From Colwellia piezophila ATCC BAA-637 (GTDB taxonomy: Bacteria > Pseudomonadota > Gammaproteobacteria > Enterobacterales > Alteromonadaceae), in the NCBI RefSeq assembly GCF_000378625.1, contig NZ_KB905163.1, positions 124,001 through 188,000 on the forward strand: 64,000 nucleotides of DNA. Direction: 5' to 3'. The translations under genes were made by a program, and so were the position numbers. Under the pieces are notes generated by a model that made no database searches, was not told the origin of the DNA, and was given only the letters and a program-made list of their open reading frames with translations. Shown piece after piece: positions 57,985 to 64,000 of the stretch; the first letter of the stretch is position 1; each line of letters begins with the position of its first letter.

Positions 57985-58905
57985 CTAAATCACTTTCCAT
58001 AAGCCCTTCTCATCAATACACATTATCTCTGTCAGTGTTTCTTTATCGCTACCGAAATGGTTATTAAAAGTAACATTGAGGCACTGCTGTTTATTACGGG
58101 TCATGGTTTTACCTTTAATTATGGTGCCACGGTTACCGCTTTTAACATTTTGCCAAATAGTTTTCTTTTGATAGTTATCATTCAGTAAAGCGATAACTTT
58201 TTCTTGCATCAAAGCAACATCTTCAGCCGTTAAGTACTTAGCCGAACGAGAATCCTTATCAACAATACCTGTTAAACCAGCAACCATCTCAAATGGTAGA
58301 GAAATTACACCTTTAAAAAATCCTGAAACAATGCCGCTACTGGCTTCTGAACCAATTGTTTTAGCATCAACAATAGTTCTTTCTATGCGGGTAAGATACT
58401 GCGGAATATATTCTCGAGATAGTTCGATTTCGTTTAGGTATAGAGTAGAGTGAGGTCGCCAATTCGCGGCTTCAGCTGTGGTATTGTTTGTAGTTTTGAC
58501 CACAGAATCAACACGTAGAAGTATTGCTGGCATCGATTCTTGCAATATTGTTACTTGCTGTTCAATGCTAGCAATCTGTTCTAAAAGTGCTGGTAATTGT
58601 CTTGAATAATATTCACTTTCAGCGACCACTTGCTGTATCACAGGAAGGGAGGCCTCTACTTGCGATAAAATAGCCGGTGTTTGTTGTGAAAGCAGTAACC
58701 TTACTTCACCAACCTCTATTCTCACCAACGCAACTTCAGCAACTATATCATCAATCTTAGGACTTACTGAGTCGACTGTTTGGCTGGTTTTCTCAATGAC
58801 ACTGAGAATGGCGGGCACCTGCAGGGTAAACTTGAATAATGACCAAGCTAAAAAGGCTATGGCTGCCGCCAATAAAGCCTGTGAATACGAAAATTGTTTT
58901 ATCAT
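57985..58905 (-). CDS. Membrane-anchored coiled-coil protein of unknown function
   Basis: Not recognised. The ATG at 58905 gives one N-terminal membrane helix (LLAAAIAFLAWSLFKFTL, about 9-28). A long alpha-helical, Val/Ser/Glu-rich segment (about 30-160) resembles the helical bundle of receptors. The C-terminal domain has TIIKGKTMTRNKQQCLNV followed by a short beta-rich end. A TTG at 58926 would add seven residues. It follows the hybrid kinase gene by 7 bp, so it is probably made with it and may act in the same signalling process. Confidence 0.75.
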   Translation of the reverse strand: MIKQFSYSQALLAAAIAFLAWSLFKFTLQVPAILSVIEKTSQTVDSVSPKIDDIVAEVALVRIEVGEVRLLLSQQTPAILSQVEASLPVIQQVVAESEYYSRQLPALLEQIASIEQQVTILQESMPAILLRVDSVVKTTNNTTAEAANWRPHSTLYLNEIELSREYIPQYLTRIERTIVDAKTIGSEASSGIVSGFFKGVISLPFEMVAGLTGIVDKDSRSAKYLTAEDVALMQEKVIALLNDNYQKKTIWQNVKSGNRGTIIKGKTMTRNKQQCLNVTFNNHFGSDKETLTEIMCIDEKGLWKVI

Positions 58906-58912
58906 AAGTTTC

Positions 58913-61858
58913 TTACTGCTGTTCAATCAAGTTAATTTCATCTACTAAACAATGATTCAAGTCACTAATTAATACATGATTGGCATTATCCGCGATAAGC
59001 TCTTGCTTAATTATACGCTCTAATTCTTGTGCTGCTTGGTTAAGCTCAATAAAACCAAACATCTGTGCAGCTCCCGCTAAACTGTGAGCAACTTGAGTAA
59101 GTTTATCTAAATTAACCTGTTCATTATAAAGTATCAGTTCTCGTTTAACCTGGCTTAAATTAGCCTTAAACTCAGTCACTAAATCGCTCAAATCAACTTG
59201 CGCTAAAGTCTGTGCGGCTCTGTCGCTAAGCTCACTTTCGCTCAATGCGTATTGTCCATGCTGGTTATCAGCTGCATCGCTCTTATTGGTATCGGTAAAA
59301 TATTTTGCGATAATGGCAATAAAGTGTTTTCTTTCAATGGGTTTTTTTAGATGGCCAGTGAAGCCAAGCGCTAGATAATTGCTCACTTCGTGTGACATTG
59401 CATTGGCGGTTAAAGCATAAATGGCTTGATTACAGCCTAAAGCACGCAGTGCTTTAAATGCTTCAACACCATCCATTTCTGGCATTTGAATATCTAAAAA
59501 AACCAAATGGGGCTGGTGTTGCACGCAAAGCTTTACCGCTTCTTTACCATTTTTAGCGACGATAACTTCAAGACCAAGACTGGTCAGCAAGCGGGTAATT
59601 AACCGGCGGTTATCATCATGATCTTCAGCTAAGAGGATTTTTCCCTTGAAGAGGTGATCGTAATTATCATCTAAAGCCGAATTGGCTAAAGCTTTATCGC
59701 CGGCATGGTTTGAAGCGTTTATCGGCTGATTGCTATAATGCTGACAAGGTAAAGCTAAACAAAAACTACTGCCCTGACCTAACTTACTGGTTGCCGTGAT
59801 ACGACCTAACATTAGCTTTGCTAGCTGATTAGATAAAGTAAGACCAAGGCCAGAGCCACCAAATCGTCTACTAATACTGTTATCTGCCTGAGTGAAAATT
59901 TCAAATACCTGCGCTAAGTTCTCTTTGCTCAAGCCAATACCGGTATCAACGACGGTAAAGCTTAGCTGCTGCTCTTGCCAAGCAATAGTCAGTGTCACTT
60001 GGCCCTTTTCGGTAAACTTAATCGCATTGGCGCATAGGTTAATTAAGATTTGTTTTAAACGTAAGCTATCCACCTGAATAATAAAAGGCAGTGATAACTG
60101 GTGCTCAACAATAAAGTCTAAACCTTTCAGCTGCGCTTGGCTGGTAAAGGTATTCGATAAATCCTGAATTAACTCGGCTAGATCCAGGGACTGTATTTCT
60201 AGAGTAAACTTATTGGCTTCAATACGGCTTAAATCCAAAATATCATTAATAAGATCGAGTAAATGCAGGCTATTGCCATGGATTACTTCAATATCTTGTT
60301 GTACTTTGTCTTTATCAATATCGTCATGAATAATGGCTTCTGCATGACCAACGATAGCGGTGAGTGGCGTACGAATTTCGTGGCTCATATTGGCAAGGAA
60401 CTGACTTTTAACTTCGTTAGCTTTTTCTAATTCTTGTGTTAACTCTTCAAGTTCACGGGTACGCTGTTTAACGCGCAACTCTAACTCTTTGGTTAAACGT
60501 TTGCCTAGATAACGACGATAGATAAAAAACACCACGACCAACACCAACACTAACGTTAAAATAATAAGGTTGCGTTGCTGCTCGACTTTAACGGACTCTA
60601 GGTCTTGTAGCTTTCGTTGCTGCTCAAGTTGAACAATTTTCTGGTTAAGTTGTGCTGATTCAAATTTTGCTAACTGCTCATTAAGCTTAGTATTAGATTT
60701 AATGCGGGTGATTTTTATATAATTTTGTTGCTCAGTCAGGGCGGCAACAAATTTTTGTTGCCCTGCATTTATCAGTGCCGACATGGCTAAATTATCATCC
60801 AGTATATTTTGATAGTTTTTCTTGGTAGCAACGATGGTCGATTGCTCGATATATTGCTTAGCTTGCGCTAGTTCACCCGAGTAAAAAGAGGCTTTAGCTA
60901 AGCTATGTAAACTGCCCGCGTAGGCTTTTTGATGACCAACTTTTTCACTTAACAAAAGTGCTTTTTGAGCATAATACACCGCTTGTTTGACATTAAAGCT
61001 ATCATTATATATTTCAGCTAAATTATGCATCTGAGAAGCAATATCATGCTGATAGTCGTGTTTTTGAAAGTAGCTGAGCGCTGCTAAAAATTTTTCTTTA
61101 GCTAACTCAATTTGCCCTGAGTGTTTATATGCAGTGCCCAACGTCGCCCTTGCCGCCGCTACACCATGGCCATCTTTAAGTTTTAGTCGCTTTGCTATCG
61201 TTACCGTCAACATATCAATAGCACTATCAAAGTGACCTAAACTAATATGCAAAATAGCAATATTAAATCGAACATCAATTTTATCTTCTTCATCGCCATA
61301 ACGAGCATATAAAGGCTCAGCCTCTTGATAACTTAATAAGGCTAGGTTTGGCTGCCCAAGATCAATATACACCAAAGCCATGTTATTCAGTAAGTTAGCG
61401 CGTTTAATTGAGAGTAAAGCTGTATCGACAGCTTGGTTAGCTTCATAATAAACTAATGATAGTCTATAGGCCTTTAACGCTGGTTTTAACTCACCTTGGT
61501 AATAATAAATAATGCCTTGCAGTTTATTAGCCCGAGCTTCGGCTTCTGGTAACATTGCTTGCTGGGCAATTTTCTGTGCTTGTTTAGCCGATTTCAAAGC
61601 ATCATAGTATTGATCTAAAGTGAAAAAAGTTTTTGCCTGCTGTAATAAAATATCTACCTTAGCGGAGGCACTCAAATCAGCCGTAGCTAAGAGTAAGGAT
61701 AACTTTGTCAGGGAGCTTTCTTTGTTCGCTAGCTGCTTAATTTCGGCTAATAGCTGATCGACTTTAGTGTCCTGTGCAAAAGCTTGCTGAAATATACCTA
61801 CACCGATAGATCCGACAATAGAGATAACAAGTAGTGATTGCTTTAATCGTTCCATCAT
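58913..61858 (-). CDS. TPR-containing hybrid sensor histidine kinase
   Basis: A 981-aa phosphorelay protein. A signal peptide (about 1-29, ending AFAQ) precedes a periplasmic region of tetratricopeptide repeats (about 45-400). A coiled coil and membrane helix (about 430-450) follow. Then come a DHp domain with the phospho-His in NMSHEIRTPLTAIVGH (about 491), an ATPase domain (VVDTGIGLSKENL, SRRFGGSGLGLTLS), a receiver with Asp in LVFLDIQMPEMDG (about 788) and an Hpt domain with AHSLAGAAQMFG (about 924). All catalytic residues look intact. No partner response regulator is present here; output must act through another protein or the adjacent membrane protein. Confidence 0.93.
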   Translation of the reverse strand: MMERLKQSLLVISIVGSIGVGIFQQAFAQDTKVDQLLAEIKQLANKESSLTKLSLLLATADLSASAKVDILLQQAKTFFTLDQYYDALKSAKQAQKIAQQAMLPEAEARANKLQGIIYYYQGELKPALKAYRLSLVYYEANQAVDTALLSIKRANLLNNMALVYIDLGQPNLALLSYQEAEPLYARYGDEEDKIDVRFNIAILHISLGHFDSAIDMLTVTIAKRLKLKDGHGVAAARATLGTAYKHSGQIELAKEKFLAALSYFQKHDYQHDIASQMHNLAEIYNDSFNVKQAVYYAQKALLLSEKVGHQKAYAGSLHSLAKASFYSGELAQAKQYIEQSTIVATKKNYQNILDDNLAMSALINAGQQKFVAALTEQQNYIKITRIKSNTKLNEQLAKFESAQLNQKIVQLEQQRKLQDLESVKVEQQRNLIILTLVLVLVVVFFIYRRYLGKRLTKELELRVKQRTRELEELTQELEKANEVKSQFLANMSHEIRTPLTAIVGHAEAIIHDDIDKDKVQQDIEVIHGNSLHLLDLINDILDLSRIEANKFTLEIQSLDLAELIQDLSNTFTSQAQLKGLDFIVEHQLSLPFIIQVDSLRLKQILINLCANAIKFTEKGQVTLTIAWQEQQLSFTVVDTGIGLSKENLAQVFEIFTQADNSISRRFGGSGLGLTLSNQLAKLMLGRITATSKLGQGSSFCLALPCQHYSNQPINASNHAGDKALANSALDDNYDHLFKGKILLAEDHDDNRRLITRLLTSLGLEVIVAKNGKEAVKLCVQHQPHLVFLDIQMPEMDGVEAFKALRALGCNQAIYALTANAMSHEVSNYLALGFTGHLKKPIERKHFIAIIAKYFTDTNKSDAADNQHGQYALSESELSDRAAQTLAQVDLSDLVTEFKANLSQVKRELILYNEQVNLDKLTQVAHSLAGAAQMFGFIELNQAAQELERIIKQELIADNANHVLISDLNHCLVDEINLIEQQ

Positions 61859-61987
61859 AAGGCTAATTGGGACTCAATATTCCATAAATATTTGATTACT
61901 GTGATATTAATAACAGCAATAAAGAAAGGTCATTTATAGCATTAATTGTTATCAAAAACATCATATCTATAAATCTGCTTTAACATA

Positions 61988-62255
61988 TTATACCAATTTG
62001 ATTAAGTTCTTTCCCACTCAGCGAGAATTAAAAGGCTTAGAGGCAAGGCATTGATTGATGAGAATGGTTATTCCCTTGTCAAAATTAATAACGCCGCATT
62101 TACGCCTTTTAAACTCGCCCTTGGGAGCTCATTGATAAACTGATAACATCACACAATTAATGAAATATAGAATAACTATGTTTAACAAATTTTGTTTGCT
62201 CTAAGCTCACCAATGTAGCTCTGAATAGGGAAGAAATTTAATCAAAATGGTATTA
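61988..62255. repeat. MITE-like palindromic element (family B, long form)
   Basis: 268 bp bounded by 28-bp imperfect inverted ends (23 of 28 match): left TTATACCAATTTGATTAAGT..., right on the minus strand TAATACCATTTTGATTAAAT.... It carries the ACTCAGCGAGA core shared with 49750-49812 and a CAAGGCA/AACGCCGCA inner part. It lies between the kinase and RND genes and has no reading frame. Confidence 0.85.
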
Positions 62256-62285
62256 AATTTAATGACAAAAATATCACCTATAAAA

Positions 62286-62324
62286 AAGGCCATGTTAATC
62301 AACTTGTATGATTAACATGGCCTT
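62286..62324 (-). terminator. Terminator of the RND efflux gene
   Basis: A perfect 16-bp stem (62286-62301 with 62309-62324, 7-nt loop) followed in the minus direction by TTTTTT, 47 bp past the RND stop codon. Confidence 0.95.
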
Positions 62325-62370
62325 ATATTTAGCTGTAAGCGCTAACGAAACCAACCTACTAAGTTAGCTA

Positions 62371-64000
62371 TTAACTAGAGGCTAGCTCTTTTTCAGCAGT
62401 TAAATCAGCTGCAATTTGCTTATTTTTCTTACGAGAAAATAGCTGTTTTATGTCTTCAATAATCAAATATAAACTTGGTATCAAGACTAAAGTAACGATT
62501 GTGGCAAACAGTACACCAAAGGATAATGAAACAGCCATTGGAATCACTATTTGTGCCTGGGCACTTGTTTCAAAGAAAATAATAGGTACTAAGCCAATAA
62601 AGGTAGTGGCCGACGTTAACATGATGGCACGAAAACGCTTAGTACCCGCATGGATAACCGCATCTTTTAAGCGCTCACCGCGTTGCCTTGCCTTATTAAC
62701 AAAATCGACCATCACTAAAGAGTCATTAACGGCCACCCCTGCTGCAGCCGCAATACCAAACATGGATAATACACTTAAATCCATGCCTAAGATTAAATGT
62801 CCGAATACTGAGCCGATAATGCCAAAAGGAATAACTACCATGATCATGACAGCTTGTGAGTAAGACTTTAATGGTATTGCCAACAATGAAAATATGACGA
62901 TCAATGAGATCATTAAGTCACGGAATTGTTCCGCTGCACCATCCATCTCTTCTTGGATACGTCCAGATACTTGACTTTTTACTAGTGGATATTTTCGTAA
63001 TAACTGAGGGACAAAATTATCACGGATATCTTTAGCGAGTTCAAAAGGCTCTACTTGCTCAGCATCAACACTGGCCCAAACATTAATAGTACGATTGCCA
63101 TTTTCACGACGAATACGCGTAACACCATCAGTCAAAAGAATTTCAGCTAACTCAGACAAAGGCAGTTCTGCACCATTAGGCGCTTGGATCATCACATCAT
63201 CAACATGACCAACACTGCTGCGTTGCTCAAGAGGATAACGCACCATGACTTTAACCTCTTCACTATCACGCAAAATACGCTGCGCTTCTAAGCCATAAAA
63301 GCTATAACTCACTTGCGAGGCAATATCAGCGAGTGTTAAACCCAATGAATAAGCTAATGGTTTTAATTCAAATTGAACTTCTTGGGCGCTGGTTTGACGC
63401 GAATCATTGACATCACCGACACCTTTAAGCGAATTAAGTTTCAGTTTCAATTCTTGTGCCGCCGCCAGTAGCTGAGCATCATCTTTACTTTCTAGTCTAA
63501 AGGCAATATCACCATCATCTCTGCCACCGCCAAATAAATTATCGCTAATGGTTAAGGATTTAAGACCAGGGTAATCGGGTATAGCATTACGCCATAGTTC
63601 AGCGAGTTCAAAAGTGTTGATTGCTCTTTCTTTTGGAATAACAAGCTTGACCATCAATTGACCGTTAGTTCTGCTACGTAAATCGACTTGCATATCGGCG
63701 ATCATTGAATTGCCATATTGCTTTTCAATATCTTGATCAATTTTATGAACAATACTTTCAATACTTAGTAGGGTATTTAAAGTCGCGGTTTCCGAGGCAT
63801 CTATATTCATTTCAACAGTAATACGTGGAAAATCATGAGGAATTTTAGGTTGACCAACATAACGAACTAAACCACCACCAAATAAGCCGGCACTAAGTAG
63901 CATCAAACTAATAAAAAACATCAGCACTGCATACCGATATTCAATAAACACGATTAAAGCAGGACGATAAACATTGTAGATAAAGGCCTTCAGGTTTTTA
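62371..64000 (-). CDS. RND-family efflux permease, C-terminal half (partial)
   Basis: Inner-membrane proton-driven transporter of the AcrB/ACR_tran superfamily. The visible 540 or so residues cover the second repeat: a first membrane helix (AVLMFFISLMLLSAGL), the second periplasmic porter region (VEMNIDASE, SGRIQEEMDGAAEQF) and five further helices with GVAVNDSLVMVDFVNKAR and AIMLTSATTFIGLVPI. The frame stays open to the window edge (NLKAFIYNVYRPALIV precedes the first in-frame GTG), so the 5' half lies beyond 64000. The C-terminal tail is polar (SRKKNKQIAADL). Confidence 0.92.
   Translation of the reverse strand, partial: KNLKAFIYNVYRPALIVFIEYRYAVLMFFISLMLLSAGLFGGGLVRYVGQPKIPHDFPRITVEMNIDASETATLNTLLSIESIVHKIDQDIEKQYGNSMIADMQVDLRSRTNGQLMVKLVIPKERAINTFELAELWRNAIPDYPGLKSLTISDNLFGGGRDDGDIAFRLESKDDAQLLAAAQELKLKLNSLKGVGDVNDSRQTSAQEVQFELKPLAYSLGLTLADIASQVSYSFYGLEAQRILRDSEEVKVMVRYPLEQRSSVGHVDDVMIQAPNGAELPLSELAEILLTDGVTRIRRENGNRTINVWASVDAEQVEPFELAKDIRDNFVPQLLRKYPLVKSQVSGRIQEEMDGAAEQFRDLMISLIVIFSLLAIPLKSYSQAVMIMVVIPFGIIGSVFGHLILGMDLSVLSMFGIAAAAGVAVNDSLVMVDFVNKARQRGERLKDAVIHAGTKRFRAIMLTSATTFIGLVPIIFFETSAQAQIVIPMAVSLSFGVLFATIVTLVLIPSLYLIIEDIKQLFSRKKNKQIAADLTAEKELASS

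Noticed and set aside
62450..62863. 137-codon frame antisense to the RND gene
   Set aside because: Shadow of a well-conserved gene on the other strand, with no start signal of its own.
63949..63951. GTG at 63951 as the start of the RND transporter
   Set aside because: The frame is open beyond it to the window edge and the upstream codons read as typical RND sequence; a 526-aa protein would lack the first half of the fold. Treated as partial.

Overview
The window is AT-rich chromosomal DNA from a marine gammaproteobacterium. Gene content and order (lpoA-yraN-diaA-dolP, sspAB beside petABC, pilABCD-coaE-zapD-yacG, a complete dcw cluster followed by lpxC, dciA, secA and mutT) point to the Alteromonadales, and the AT-rich genes and proteins resemble Colwellia. 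This assignment comes from reading the sequence, not from a search.

Layout. 1-3840: a plus-strand operon for cell-envelope and replication control (lpoA, yraN, diaA, dolP), closed by a perfect hairpin shared with the opposing sspAB genes. 3863-9213: minus-strand sspAB, petABC (cytochrome bc1) and rplM-rpsI, with an unusual 0.7-kb spacer holding a 126-140-bp direct duplication. 10084-19571: type IV pilus genes (two pilins, RAYT transposase, pilB, pilC, pilD), then coaE, zapD and yacG. The pilin-transposase unit has been duplicated in tandem and one transposase copy is a stub. 19588-25546: mutT, secA, an M23 peptidase, the helicase loader dciA (opposite strand) and lpxC. 25853-43662: the whole division and cell-wall (dcw) cluster on the minus strand, from mraZ to ftsZ in the canonical order. 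A clear promoter and a three-repeat MraZ box lie upstream of mraZ.

44318-55370 is the most distinctive accessory region. A TonB-dependent receptor, a PM20D1-like M20 amidohydrolase, a FadD-type acyl-CoA ligase and a GH5 enzyme resembling fungal glucosylceramidase/steryl-glucosidase (EGCrP2, GH5_12) lie in series on one strand. A divergent TetR regulator and an acyl-CoA dehydrogenase flank them. Together they suggest import of an amphiphile, removal of its sugar, cleavage of its N-acyl bond, activation of the fatty acid and beta-oxidation. This pathway is an inference.

55777-64000 holds an exported transglutaminase-like protein, a DyP-type peroxidase, a TPR-containing hybrid histidine kinase with a small membrane partner, and the C-terminal half of an RND efflux pump cut by the window edge.

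Spacers repeatedly contain short non-coding palindromic elements (about 36-270 bp) with inverted ends and partly shared cores, probably MITE-like families of this genome. I saw no tRNA, rRNA, CRISPR array, prophage or integron.
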